The notes below the pieces were generated by a model that worked only from the letters and a program-made list of their open reading frames with translations, was not told the DNA's origin and did no database searches. Of a stretch of 64,000 nucleotides of DNA, positions 43,388 to 57,072 are shown piece by piece. The translations under genes were made by a program, and so were the position numbers. The DNA comes from Glandiceps talaboti (Eukaryota; Hemichordata; Enteropneusta; Spengelidae): contig NC_135567.1 in NCBI RefSeq assembly GCF_964340395.1, positions 2,855,109 through 2,919,108 of the forward strand, in the 5' to 3' direction. How positions within the stretch are numbered: position 1 is the first letter of the stretch; each line of letters starts with the position of its first letter.

Positions 43388-46300
43388 TGACCGATCGCCG
43401 AGATTGATTGACAGATTCCATTGACCAATCAAAGAGCGTAATTCCGCCATGTGCACTTGCACGTGTCACAGCCTACGACAAACAAAGCAATCTGTCGTAG
43501 TTTCTGAGCGTGTATTGAATACAAGGGCCTTGACCTTACGATCGGTTCTCGTATATAATATTTGTTTACAAACATTAAAACTATCGTGAAATACTGGTCA
43601 TGGGATCGGTATAATATCAATGATCACTATCCCGAAGGCTAGAGAGGTTGAATATTATTTTTACACTTTCTGAAGCCGAAAAAATATCGACAATGTTGAC
43701 CTACACGATCAAGAAGATGGACCGCCATTACGGCAATTTACGTGCATTTTCTGAGGTATGTATGTTGATATTACTGTGAGTCAAACTATTTCACCGATCT
43801 ATTCATAAAATTAGATTTTTTCAGCCCAAAATTGCCTATGATTAGTGCTTTATCTTGTCGGTCATGGTGGAGGCCAAATTAAATGTTGGCCATACCGCAT
43901 ACGATATTGCCGTAGCTGGCGTCGTACAGACGTGCATGTACGTGCAATGTCATGGTGTCATACCCAAACGCAGTTATTGGCGATGTACCCCGTGCTTTCT
44001 GTGTGCCAAATTTTATGCTCAACTAAAGACTTCATGTATATTTTCTCATCTAATGCTAAATATTCCTCTCTCAAGTTTGGCCCGCATAAATCCATTGTCG
44101 ACAGTCAAACTTGTATTTCTGAGTACGAGTGCATGCAGTGAATGGTTCGGCCTGTGTTTGAGCCGTACTACATCCATCCATGGTTTGACAGGCAAACACG
44201 ATTAATCAAATGAAATTTTACTGTAAATGTGCAGGGACATAGTTTGGTAACATCAATGAACACCATTTCTTCATTTTTTTTTATACTGGCCTTCCCGTAA
44301 TATCGGTATATAGCCCTTTGAAAGAAAGTCGTCATTTCAATTTGTGACCTTTTGACGGGATTGACACACAGGGTGACCTGCATGTTTTTATTTATTGTTT
44401 ATATTTTATATTCATTACTCCCCATTATGTACTCTTTGGTTTCAGGGATCACATCAATAACTGAATTTTTATCATAATGTGATATATCTTAATGGTGAAA
44501 GTATATGTAATATTTTTGGGCCTACATAGGCTATATATGCATTTTAGTAACTACCATTTAAAAAAAAATTTGACTGTTTTTATACTATTACCACTTTGAC
44601 AAAGAAGTTATCAAATTTCTTTTAGATGGAATAAGAGGTCTTTTATCTCTAGGTGTATTTCCTGTTTGCTTTAGTGAATCCAGATACAAAACAAACATGT
44701 CAATCAACAAGATTGCAATTAGATATTATAATTTGTAAATACCACTGACATGGCTCAAAATCAAAGTTATATTGTTGAAATATTTTGCATCACTACTTGT
44801 GCATCTGATCCATTTCATTTTCAGTAAATTTTTTATTGAAATAATAAAAGCAAGAAATGTGATAAATATCTTCTGCAAGAGCAACCCCAAAAATATATGA
44901 ATAAACAAATGTAAGTAAATAAACAAAAAACAAAGATGATTTGTATATGGGAAAAGTATTTATACTTGTACAGTAGTGGCCTATTTTAATTTGTACAACT
45001 GGTACCTTATTTTCCATTTAGTGTAATAATTTAGTCATGTAAAAGTAAGGTGACCTTTACCAGAAATTAAAGTGAAAAGAATGTTTTTATATAGTGAAAC
45101 AACATTACTACATTTGTTACTATATAACCCTTTGTAGTAACAGTTTAAAAGTAATATCATGTCAAAACAAATGAAAAATGGTACTTCATTCAGATTGTCA
45201 GGAAATTTTATTACAAGTAATTAATTTATACTCGTGTGTCATGCATCATAGACATAATAATGTATATCTCACTGTTGTGACACTATGAAATGTTGAAAAT
45301 AAAAAAGAACGATTGTTTTCAATATTTTCAGAAGACTTAGTGTTCACATATCCTTTATTCATATTCCTTTGATGACTTGTGTTGATAATCCATCTAACAC
45401 CTAATGGTGACCTCAGCATAGCTACCCATTGCTGTCATAGCAACTTGACAACAGTCAACTCATATTTTTTAGAAACAACATCTCCACAAACAATGTTGCA
45501 GTCGATTGATGCCTTGAATATCAGATACAGAAGTTCTTCCTGTAAAATAAAACAAAAATATACATGAAACATGAATAATAATGTCATCTCCTTTCTTGTA
45601 ATTTCAGGAGTGGTTTCTAGTGGATGTTGGTTTGCAGAGTGATAAAGTAACCACATGAAAATGTCTTAACATTTGTACTCCTCTGACTACGAATTAAAAA
45701 GGAGATCCTGTATAGTGTCTCTGATTTAAAGTTAGGAATTTTGCAGCTGATGGATAACATGGCTTATGTATCAAAAAATATTCTACAAGCTACATGAAAA
45801 CTCCTTTCATACTTTGCTACACCTTATTTCATGACAATCAATAGTAACAATTCCTTTGGATTTTCTTTTCTGTTTATAAATATTACAAGACATTATCAAA
45901 GACAAACAAACATTGGACTTATTGTCATTTTAAGGAGATTTTGTATTTGGTGTTGGATAATTAAATCACTTCATGAATTGTGAATTTCAAGTTCTTTTCC
46001 TTGTGTAATAAATTAGAAATTGTAAAAAAAATGTCAATTACTATTGTGTAGTTGTATTCAAACGAACTTTACAAATTCTATGGTCTAGGAATTTATTTTT
46101 TGCGTCTCTATATTTGCCATTTAAAAAAAAATATCTGGGCTTCACTGGCTTCACAGTTTATATTGGTTCACTTTTGTCAGTGTGGGGGCCAGTAATGGAT
46201 GATTGCTTGTAAATGCCAGACAAAGAAATATCCATTTTTGGAGAGCTGCAACTTGTTCAGTGCCACAAAGTTAACACTGACTAGGCAAGTTTGAAATAAA

Positions 46301-47504
46301 TATACAACTAGAAAAAAAATTAACATAAAATTAGGAAGTATTTGTTGATCCACTGGACTTCAGAAAGAAAGAACGTTTTTTTTATTACCATAAGTTATTG
46401 TTATGATTATGATTATCAGAAATTGATACTCTGAGAGTATCAGACAGTAAATAATCTGCAAAATAACTACAGTTTGAGGTAAACTTAAACGAGTGTCTAT
46501 TTTTTCAAGTCTAATATGTGTTTCTTTTTTTTCACTGTGCAATGCTTGTGAAAGAAATAGAATTTAGAGTAGAAATGATATCATGGTACGTTGCAGTTGA
46601 CTTACGTTGTCGTGTGCAGTGAATAGTTAATTGATGGCGACTTTTATTTCAGAAAATCGTTGAGTTTTGCAGTTATAACGGTTGGCACGACTGACATTTA
46701 AAAAATTGTGAATTCAAGGGTGTTTTTTTCCCCCTTCAGTTTGCCTACTATGCCGTATACGCCTCTACACTGCACGTACGTCAACAAATTACATACCGTG
46801 CAGGCCAGGACGCTATTTCAACTTTTTGATACATCGTATCCTGAAAGTCAAACAAGTGACCTCTCATACCGTAAAATGCTATAAATTGCGCTGTTTCTAC
46901 TTTTTGCATTTATTTGTATTGAAAGAATAGACATTGCTATGTAATACCATTGAGGATACAAATCAAACCATTTTTTCGTCAATAACAAACTTGTTATTCA
47001 TAATATTCTATATCGTAGCGATGCAACGGTAAATCATATTAGTTTACTTCTCATCTGATGATTTATCACGGTCACCTAGTGGAATTTATTGTAAAACAAA
47101 AAGTATTGCTATGAAATGTGAAAATCAATGAAAACATCAGTGAAATAAATAAATACGTACCCAGCTGTACAGGAACGGTGACGGCTATGATGTAAAATCT
47201 TATTCAACATGCATCTGCCATGTGGTTTCTCATACTTCGATAAAATTTGATGAACTGACACTACCCGAACTAAAATAAATTGTTTCCATCGATGTACCGA
47301 CCGTAGGAAAGCATATGATACACCATCTTTGCCTTGGTGGCAGTGGAACAATAAAGAACTCTCAAATTATGAATAGCATTTTCAGCGATCGCCACGTTGG
47401 ACGCCATGTTTTACCTACGACAAACCATGCAAAACGTGCGAAGTTGTCGTAGTAGCAACGGTAACTAAGGGGGGCGTGGCTACAGTGCTCAGGGCGATCG
47501 GTCA
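43388..47504. mobile_element. 4.1-kb DNA transposon with 12-bp TIRs and 8-bp target duplication
   Basis: The ends are TGACCGATCGCC and its exact reverse complement GGCGATCGGTCA. The eight bases attgctat occur immediately outside both ends (43380-43387 and 47505-47512). An 8-bp duplication suggests a hAT- or P-like family, but the termini do not settle it. The flank is itself attgtt/attgct-rich, so the duplication could be partly fortuitous. No transposase was recognised; the interior is AT-rich. A truncated relative lies at 6700-7805. Confidence 0.75.
47190..47411 (-). other. Short open frames at one end of the DNA transposon
   Basis: A frame starts at about 47411 with MASNVAIAENAIHNLRVLYC and stops after 45 codons; an overlapping frame continues with RSVHRWKQFILVRVVSV and HGRCMLNKILHHSRHRSC. 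It may be the decayed start of a transposon protein, but no family is recognisable. Confidence 0.25.
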
Positions 47505-47512
47505 ATTGCTAT

Positions 47513-48503
47513 TGTTATTGTTTAACAGTTATAAATCATGTTGAGCGATTATTATATGTTATAACACATCATTTTTATAAACTCTTCCTAATTGGCTGAG
47601 ACTGTATCACGTGGTATGGAATAGTGACCCATAGAGACCATGCATAGATGGACACTAGTCTCGTTCTATTTCCCTAGAGCAATATTCATGAAGTATGAAA
47701 GTCTTATCGGGAATATGATTTGACTATGTAAATGATATGTGCCTGAGAATATACACTTGTTATCTGACCGTTTCTGTAACTAGTAGACGTCATGTTACCC
47801 CTTGTACTTTTAAGTAGCAACTATTTCAGCCTCAATTATATTTGCTATATAACAGTTAACGTGGTAATATATTTGTACTAGGGTACTCGAAGCCCGGAAA
47901 AAATTATGTATTATGTTGTGGTATTTTGTTTTACGAACAATAATGTAAGTCCTAATAAAAACAGTGTATGGTTTCCGTTACGCTCAATTTTAGAATAGGT
48001 GGGGCAGCTACTTTTTATTTTATTTTATTTTATTTCTGTGTGAGTGTCTAATTCAGGTTTTCAATTCTTTTCCAAAATGTCTCTGTGTTGTTTAGTTCTT
48101 CCTATTAGGTGTACAGCCGTTACAGATTGCAAGAGCAGTTTTTTCTCTTTATAAAGTTGATGTCAGTTTCCGCATCCAGAATTTCCTGTGAAACTTCACA
48201 ATTTTTGTGTTTTATTATTTTTATCTCGAATACATAAAAATAACTATAACTGGAACTAAACAACTAATTGTTTATGCCAATATCGATAAAATACACTCAA
48301 TGTTAATTTCATCATAGTTAATAGCGACCTTGTTTGAAATTACTTTAGTTCATTTTATTTAATACAAATTATGTCAATTGTTACAGCTTATGCTACTATT
48401 ACAAATACGATCATTATTTTAATATACTGATGGACACAACAAAGTCAATTATATATTTGAAAAAAAAAATCCAGATAAAACGTAATGTAAAGTGAATACG
48501 TAC
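47513..48503. other. Probable intron with a dispersed repeat
   Basis: About 48010-48240 resembles 9470-9715. A short attttattttatt run lies at 48018-48035. No exon was recognised. Confidence 0.5.
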
Positions 48504-48803
48504 AGCTATCTCTATCTGTTAGCAGTCTGATGCTGTGAATAATGATTTCATTTGAAAACTGGAGAGTAAATAGCGAAACCATGTATTTGATTTGGCATGT
48601 TTCGAAAGCTATCCAAGACAGGTGATGGGGATATATATCTCTTGTTTTGAAGTCAATCTCCTTAAAAGGTAGTAACATACTGCCTATGGTGGCATCCATA
48701 CCAATATACTCGGTGTTCGTCTGTAAAATGCCATCGATCAAAATGTGGAAATTTAACAACTTGCCAGCTGTTAATGATGATTTCGGAGCTACATTATAAA
48801 GAC
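48504..48803 (-). CDS. Galactose-binding-like exon, unassigned beta-sandwich
   Basis: A 300-bp exon, 100 codons, phase 1 at both ends (acceptor atatgttgcag, donor gtacgtat). It starts GLYNVAPKSSLTAGKLLNFH and later reads LSWIAFETCQIKYMVSLFTL, QFSNEIIIHSIRLLTDRD. The W-I-x4-C-x3-Y run followed by a hydrophobic strand and an I-I-x4-L end parallels the exon at 43.1k. I take both to be halves or variants of galactose-binding-like domains, but the family cannot be fixed from sequence alone. It lies between the trefoil and the 43.1k exon. Confidence 0.45.
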
Positions 48804-50250
48804 CTGCAACATATCAGAGACAAAAATATGGATGAAAAAGTGACCATATATCACTTTGTGGTTGGCAAAGGGTTAGAGACCAGCTTGGAATCAACAGGTG
48901 GCAGGTTCAAACACTGTCACTGACGTATGTTTCTGAATGGCAAGTTTTAAGTCATGACTGCCTTAGTCAGTCCACTTGTATAATTGAGGACCTGGTAGTA
49001 CAAAGGCTGTAATGGATTGTATGCTCTCCAGGGCGTTGAGGAAATAGAAATAGCCGTTATGCCTCTATAGGTCCATGTCAGGGGTAATGGTTGTAAAATG
49101 CTTTGAGCACAGAGTATGAACGCATTTTATACAAGCTAACATTATTATAACAAAAGTTATTATAACCGATTAGGCCTCTCTGAAAGATACACGTTGTATA
49201 CGTATTATTCTTCAGATGTGCAAACAGTTCAGATAATCTTGTTTTGTGGGCGAGACGTAATTTTCGCGGTGAGACATGCATACATCAATTGGAATTCGTA
49301 AATTCCAGATTGGACTGTCTATTTGAGTTATTTAAAATGATGATAGCATTTGGTAACTTAACACTTTGTCTAAAAAGAGTATGATAATTTACGTTAAAGA
49401 CTTAAAATAACAAAGGTACTTATGTCACAGAGCTGAAAGTATATACATATATTTTCTAGCTCGTTTAAAATCTATCTTCGTCGCCTTTTTTAAAGTTTAT
49501 TTCAAAACACTGAAACAGACAGAATTTATAATTAAATAAGTGGTTGAAGGATATATTTGCAGTCTGTCGTCAAGAATATTCATGTTCAATTTAAGCTAGC
49601 CTTGATCGAAACACCAATAGTATGCCAGAACGGAATCTTTATATGAGCATATGAAATTGCTGGTCCTAAACTCCTAGCTTCATAGAAAAAACAGTTTAGT
49701 ATGGGTTGACATGTATGAACAGTATGTGTGCGTGAACAATGCTAGCAATGTTCCAACGAAAAGGAACATTTCACTCAAAAATGGACCCAAGTATTTCTCA
49801 AAACTAATTTTAAATGGTTGCTGCAAAAATTTGAACGATCAAATGTCGTCAACAGGTACACTGCACCAGTGTGAGGATTGACCTTGGATTGGTTTTTTGA
49901 ACAAGTACATCTGGACGATACGTAAATCATCTCCACCAACAACTATATTTAAATATTTCCTTGGGATGAAGGTACGAGGCTTGTATATGTTGGCCTACTT
50001 GAATAATTAAATGTCCATGATGTCTGTTGTGAGGACCTCGATTGCAACAGTACATCTCTGTCTTGAAATAGACAAACATATTCTACACATTCTACAATTC
50101 CATGTGAATTTGTCTCGTTATCTTACCTAGCCAGCGAAAATGAAGTCCAACTGAAGAGAAATTCAGAATGTTGTTGGTTTGAAACAAATCTGCTGTCCTG
50201 ATACCATCTTGTATTTTGTGGATATATTGATTTCGTGGAAATAACCTCAA
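48804..50250. other. Probable intron, nothing recognised
   Basis: No coding exon or structured repeat was supported. Confidence 0.45.
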
Positions 50251-50371
50251 TGACACACCAATGTTGAACATGAATGACACACCAATGTTGAACATGAATG
50301 ACACATCTATGTTGAACATGAATGACACACCAATGTTGAACATGAATGACACACCAATGTTGAACATGAAT
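50251..50371. repeat. 24-bp tandem repeat, five copies
   Basis: Unit aatgacacaccaatgttgaa plus catg. Because the unit is a multiple of three, several frames remain open and give an eight-residue repeat (FNIGVSFM on the minus strand). No gene context supports translation. Confidence 0.9.
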
Positions 50372-51050
50372 CAAGGAGCCGTTGCAGTTATTCAAACAAG
50401 TTCAAATTGGACGGACTATTACACCACTGCTTAAGCTTAGTGTCTCATCTTAAAGTTTATGTGCTTAAGTGTAACAATTTTTTTAAGAGCTACATATACA
50501 GGAATATAACGAAATATCGTCTTAAAGTCTCAATGTCTCATTGACAATACAGAGTTTCTCTACAAGGGTGTTGAACTTTTTTTTAGAAAGCCTAAGGTGT
50601 GGATGCATAAGTTGGTTGTAAGATTCTTCGTAAATTCTAGCAATGTTAGTCAGACACACTTTTCGTGAACAAAGCATGGCTATGTTTTCACGTGTTGACT
50701 TTTATTTGTATTAATTTGTAATTTTCTATATTTAAAAAAGTTCTTTCGACATCCCTTAGGGTTAAATATCACGACTGGGAGGTTGTATATCTTGGGGATT
50801 GAATCCCAATTTGGTTTAGTTACCATAACAAAATAACAATATTTATTCCATGAGTAAGTAGACAACATTTTTTTTCCCACATAGATAAATATATTTCATT
50901 CTTTGTTTGGTAGTGTAGGGTTGTGTGTTCTATTTTCATTTTGACCATTGCCCTTTCAGCTTGTGATATTTTGTCAGATTGTGTACCAAATTACTGATAA
51001 CCCCTGTCCAGCGTCTGTCAAACATTGTTTTTTAATTTTTCCGATGGTTG

Positions 51051-51078
51051 TACATACATACATACATACATACATACA

Positions 51079-51108
<30 letters not shown>
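51051..51108. repeat. (CATA)n microsatellite
   Basis: Uninterrupted catacata tract. Confidence 0.95.
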
Positions 51109-51109
<1 letters not shown>

Positions 51110-51153
51110 GTAACCAGCTGATGTAAACGAAATCAATGACAGCTTTACCAGTG

Positions 51154-51241
51154 ATGGCGCTACGAGTCGACCTAGATAAGTAACCTTGTCACTGACTATT
51201 AGAACAGCACAAAAGAAAGTAGTCCACGCTGAAAAACCCAT
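51154..51241 (-). other. Possible signal-peptide-like exon
   Basis: The frame starts MGFSAWTTFFCAVLIVSDKV, which resembles a secretory signal. A gtaaag donor-like site lies after APSL in phase 0, which does not match the phase 1 entry of the known module exons. It could be an alternative first exon or chance. Confidence 0.25.
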
Positions 51242-52269
51242 ACCTTGACTGTTAGATTCTTAGAAAATCGTGTGTCATAACTTAAGCTGTACCGTTAGTC
51301 TAATATCTAATGGTTCCTCTGGGTATGGGGGCAAATCCTGCTAGATACATGCGAAACATGCAAATTGGCGTAGGCATTTGACTTGACACTAGATGTGAAA
51401 TGCATGGACAGTGAGCAACAAAGTGGAGGTTGCCATGTGATGTGAATGGGGTTACATGTGTTAGTCTTGTCTGTAGCTGTTTATAGTTTGGTAATGTCTG
51501 CTAGGGGACTATCTCACTGAATTTCAAGTATCCAACATGTGAAACAAGATGTACAATTAACTTGAACCAGTACAATGTAAACAAGTGTAGTCTAGTAGCG
51601 GCCAGAAAGTAACCTGTCCTGTCCAACTGTGTTGCACTCCAGAAATGGGTTGACGACCATGATGTGTAAGTGTGAGTATAACCAACCAGCCGTTTAGTAG
51701 CAGTATATGCTCTACAGTAATTTTGGCAGTGACTCAAATAGCCAACGAGAATTGCCTACATGAAACGGTGACAGTAAAAGTTTGGTTTGGTGTAACAAGC
51801 CCATGGTTAATAACCCGTGATTCAAGATGGCCGCCTACTTTGTAGAATACTAGGAGTTATGCTCAGCGTATATTAGACTACAGAACTCTATTAATATTGC
51901 TGAACCATTTGGATATGGCGGATAGAACCCCCACTGTGTATGTCTATGTTGTTGAAGTCCCCACCATTATTATCGATGTTGTTCGTGCCATGAACTGTCA
52001 AGTAACTATTACATTTGAGTTGCTGTATATCTAATGGTGTATGAATTTGAGCTGTACTGAGGACCACGTGCGCACACACACATACATCTATTACCTTATT
52101 TGTAATACGGTGCTCGGATATTTCTATTTATCTCAAACATTTTATTGTTCTTTCAAGCACGACACAACAAGCAGTCACCACCTTCAGAAAGTATATATAC
52201 TTAAACTTTGTCGCGCAATTTGCTTAAACACTGTAACATAAATACATGCTATGAGTTTCTGCTGAGTGG

Positions 52270-52460
52270 GCATGCGGTGTACAAACCGAAATTTGTAATA
52301 AAATTGCCGACAGTTGTAATAAATTACCGATATTTGTAATAAACTGACGAAATTTGTAATAAATTCTGTGAACGACAATTGTAATAAAAATAGCCGATAT
52401 TTGTAATAAATTTCAGAAAAAAATCTGTAATAAACCTGCCGAAATTTGTAATAATAAAAG
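52270..52460 (-). repeat. Cluster of a 20-bp degenerate repeat, minus orientation
   Basis: Several copies of a unit that on the minus strand contains tttattacaaat followed by tcggcaa or similar. The same unit occurs in plus orientation at 53072-53265 and 54055-54207. Confidence 0.85.
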
Positions 52461-52513
52461 TTAAGGGGTTCCTCTCTGATTTTCAAAGAAATGGAGTAAC
52501 TCACTCTAGTTTA

Positions 52514-52942
52514 AGATTAATATGCATAAAGGCGAATATTTCAGACATCATACATTACAGACACCTGGTGAACTATGGATACTGTATATCACTATATCTC
52601 ACCAAAGTCTAGCGACACACATACCAGTTTTAGCTAGTCGGTTGACTACCAACACACTGATATCTCTAGAAATCTTAAAAACGGCGATTTCACAACCAAT
52701 TTTAGAGTGCATTTGGGGGTAAAAATTGAAAGCTTCATAATGGCTTGAGAAGTAATTGGTATGAGTATTTTTTAAAAACAAATTAGTTAGTATATCAATA
52801 AGTTTACAGGGACATATTCTTGTCCGTGAGTGTGAAGAGATTAATATGCATAAAGGCGAATATTTCAGACATCATACATCATAAAATTACGGACACTTGG
52901 TGTTATGGATACTGTATATCGCTATATCTCACCAAAGTCTAG
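52514..52942 (+). repeat. Direct duplication of about 100 bp
   Basis: 52514-52612 and 52838-52942 share agattaatatgcataaaggc, cagacatcatacat, ggatactgtatatc and ctcaccaaagtctag with small differences. They lie between the inverted clusters of the 20-bp repeat. Confidence 0.85.
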
Positions 52943-53071
52943 AGCATATACACCAGTTTCCAGCTTCGATTATTGTTGGTCTATGAACTAATTGTACTTA
53001 TAAAACGAAACATAATCGCTTGACAATATTTGTCTGTTATTAACACAAGTCTATGACAGGCCAACCAACCA

Positions 53072-53265
53072 TAATTTTATTACAATTGTCGTTAGTTTAT
53101 TACAAATGTCATTTATTACAAATGTTGGCAATTTTATTACAAATGTCGTTAGTTTATTACAAATGTTGTCAATTTTATTACAAATGTCGTTAGTTTATTA
53201 CAAATGTCGGCAATTTTATTACAATTATCGTTAGTTTATTACAAATGTTGGCAATTTTATAACAT
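53072..53265 (+). repeat. Cluster of a 20-bp degenerate repeat, plus orientation
   Basis: About ten units alternate between tttattacaaatgtcgttag and tttattacaaatgttggcaa. Spacing is 20-21 bases. Confidence 0.9.
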
Positions 53266-53692
53266 GTTTTCAACAAGTGTATTCGTAATTGGTACAAGTC
53301 TCTGTAAATATACAAAACAAATTGTAATGTTATATATAGTGGCCACAACAACATTTGGCTCTGCTATTATAACACATTCTACAAGTTCAAAATTGAAATA
53401 AACACAATAATGAATTAATTGAAATGTAGATACGATTTCATTATTTTGGAGAAAGGGATTGGGGAGACGTTATTCTCCCCTTTTTTCTGTCTTTCATCTA
53501 AATCAGAACTCATGAACTTATTCCCGGCTCTACTGGTCAACTATCCCTGAAATCCCTTCCCTATCAGATTGACAGTGATGAACTACTACCTATAGTGCAC
53601 AGCTCACTAAACCATGCACATCCTCGAAAACGCCACTAAATTGAATAGACTGACGAAGAATAGAAAATAACTGTAATGATATGAAAGGGGGA

Positions 53693-53822
<130 letters not shown>

Positions 53823-54054
53823 GGATTGAATGAAATAATAATAACTTAATTGTTAAAAGTTAATTGTTCACTTAATTATCATATTAATCAATTCAATTAA
53901 TGCTTGTTAAAGCTACTTTCGTTTGACGTGATGTTTTTGCAATCTTGTATTTCTTTATTAAAATAAATAATTTTTTAGTGTCGGAGGACGGACCCTCCTT
54001 AATATATTTTTTTATTTCAAATTTCTACAATTTCATTACATTTTTTTTCTGAAT

Positions 54055-54215
54055 TTATTACAAATATCGGCAATTTTTATTACATTTGTCGTTCATACAA
54101 ATTATTACAAATTTCGGCAATTATTACAAATGCCGGTTTTATTACATGAAAAACATGATTTTTATTACAAATACCGGCGTTATTACAAATTTCGGCAATT
54201 ATTACCATGCGGCCA
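54055..54215 (+). repeat. Third cluster of the 20-bp repeat
   Basis: Units such as attattacaaatttcggcaa and ttattacaaatgccgg occur with variable spacing, ending at accatgcggcc. The first cluster starts next to gcatgcgg, so the outer borders may be related. Confidence 0.8.
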
Positions 54216-56274
54216 CATCAGTTACAAAACAGATATGTGTCTCGGTATTTGTCAATTGTCAATTGTACTCTCAATATTTTGCCCAAGGTAGCTGTAACAT
54301 CGTTAAATTGTCGTCTGGGAAATTCGTACAATGCCTGTAATGAACACACGGTGATCATATCATGGTGACTTCAAGCTATTTCATTTTCATTGACTATGTA
54401 GAGCCATTGACAAAGAAGAAATTTGTCTGTGGTATCCGAACGTGCTCAAAATCCACCAACGCACAGGCATTAAGCAAAATCACATAGGGAGATAACGTGA
54501 AATGTATACAAATGTCTGAAAAGTCTGGAAATTCCCGATACAATATTATGCATTTGACGTGAACTCTCAAGTCTCGAAAACAACTTCTTGGTAAACTCTT
54601 CTTTCAACATCCAAAAGTTGATCAATCGACTGATATTGATTAAATCATTGTTATAAAAACTACAGAAACAACATGAATACTGTAAAAGCATGAGTACTGG
54701 TAAATCTAAATACAATTTCCTGTTGAAAGTATGTTTTTCAGAGATAGTAACATGTTTTAATATTTGAATTGCAAGTTTAGCTTGTGTTTTCGATATTGTA
54801 TAACTTTATTGAAGTTTGGTCCATGGGAGGGGAGTCAAACGAAGGAATTACGTTGCTTGAGTGTTAGCTTTAAAATGTCACGACCCCTTATCAACTTGCA
54901 GAGCGATATTGAAGTCAAAACCGATAACGTATTAGCAATATGGTACATAATATCATCTGCTTGAGCACCATGGCCTCATGTCAAAGGACCCAAGAACGTC
55001 GGGAATTTTATGCAAATATGTTAAAACGATAAATGAAGCGAACGCTTCTGTGTGGGTCAAAGGTTTGTATTTCCATTTTCCAGTCTTATGGTGATTGTCT
55101 TACCATCGAGTCACACAAAGTAAAGTCGGCTATATACTGCAAACTGTATATTGGATTGACCATTACGTTTCCAGCATTACTCGTCTTACCTGTGGAAGAC
55201 TTGTCATATCATTCTTTTGGTAATTCACTGTAAAACTACTGCAGAATCACGTTTATTCAAGCCATGATGGTTTTGAGTTTTTCCCTTCTCTACTACCTAC
55301 TAGTGTGTGCATGATACTGTTTGTCCGTTGTGATAATCTCCCAGAAGATTAGACATAAAGCAAATTTTAGCGGTAACTGATCCATGCTAATTATGAGATT
55401 AGGAGTGTTTTAATTTAGATAAGAGTAGAAGAATGGACAAGATGTCTTTATTTAGTCAATAAAGAGAAAATTGTATACAACTGAAAGAGAGCAAAGTACC
55501 CAGGGAAAGAAGGAAAAAAGTGTTATATCAAAAATAATAAATGAGTCAATTGATCAATATCACACAAAATAAGTTGTATTGCATCACAAACATTGATTAT
55601 TCAATCCATAAATCAATCAATAAATCGATCTCAATTGATCAATTGATTAAGTATATGTCGCCAACCCCTGTGATACTGGTCACATAAAACCTACCCTCTA
55701 TGGTAAAATCCTTGCAGTAAATACATAATGACCTCATTGCATTAAATGGCTAATTTGTCATATATCATGTTTCTGTTATTTATTTTTTAAAAGGTTTTGT
55801 TTTGTTTCTCAATCCTCAAGATTATCGTGATTATCAGGTGAAAAGAAAAGAAAAAATACCAATTCTATTTTGTCACGTGATCTAATCCAAATATGGCCCA
55901 GACCACGAAAATCAGTATGGCGGCAACAAAGAGTCACATGCCTATTCATTAAAATATTACAATTCAATATGGCGGCCCCTAAGAGTCATGTGACAATGTT
56001 ACAGTTCCATGATCCAGCTTCACGCATGGATTAATCATTATGATCGGTTGCAAGATTTTGCTGGTCTAGCACTTGCTATTACTCTATATTATAGTCTACA
56101 CAAGCAAATTAGGTATCCTTTACTACAAGTTAAAAAATACATATTTATGTCTTTTTGAGGGAAATACAACGATGGTGTCTCTACAATACAGGCATGCAAA
56201 TTGACACACCTGGTCCAGATAACACCTGCTGTGCACATAGAAATATTAAGCAAGTTACTAGTAGCTGTTTCAAT

Positions 56275-56320
<46 letters not shown>

Positions 56321-57072
56321 AATTTGTATAGCGAAATAATCCAATACGACGTAATGTTCTATGGCGCTGAACAGGAACAATAGTAGATCAATCTAAAAAG
56401 TTAGAGAAAACTCTTGCAAACAGGCGTGTCTGGATGTCCTCATTGAATTTATCGACAGTTGACAAAGAACGAAGTTCAAGTGGTGAGAACGCACGCTCAC
56501 CGTATGCATTTGTATTACAGCAGTTTCACACCTTTTGAACCCTACTCTCTGTTACCAATCAACACTACTTCACTTCAGGATCGGAACGAGCATTTCAGAA
56601 ATCTGGAGCATTTCAGAAATCTGGAGCATTTCAGAAATCTGGAGCATTTTAGAAATCGTTCGTTTACGTAAGAAGGAACGTGGTCACTGTCGAGATTTTT
56701 GATAACCACTGCTTCAAGAATATGCCTCCAAATTTCCACTTTCATTAACTCTGAATATATTTAACACATATCACAGTTGGAACATTTTGAAAATCGTCCG
56801 TTAGTAGATTAACCAAAATACTCTTATCGAGAGTTTCTACTGTGTGATTTTACTACACAGGTCATGCTATGGGTCATCCACTCCGTGCAGTAGCAATCAC
56901 TGCTTTTGTAACCCCTCAGAATCTCTGCTTGGGGCATATAATATTTAGCCTATACTATTTGAACCCTTGCCCAGGGGTAGGTACGAAATCTTACAATGTT
57001 AGATACAGTATTACAAATTGGCCGATGAGAGCTCGTTTTCATCAAGATTTAAGGGGTGTTTCACAAACTTAC
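54216..57072. other. Probable intron with small repeats
   Basis: Contains caatcaat at 56272-56318 and four copies of an 18-bp unit (ggagcatttcagaaatct) at 56587-56655. No exon was recognised. Confidence 0.5.

Noticed and set aside
50092-50395. Protein of FNIGVSFM repeats
   Set aside because: The 24-bp unit keeps frames open by arithmetic alone; several frames are equally open and no gene context exists.
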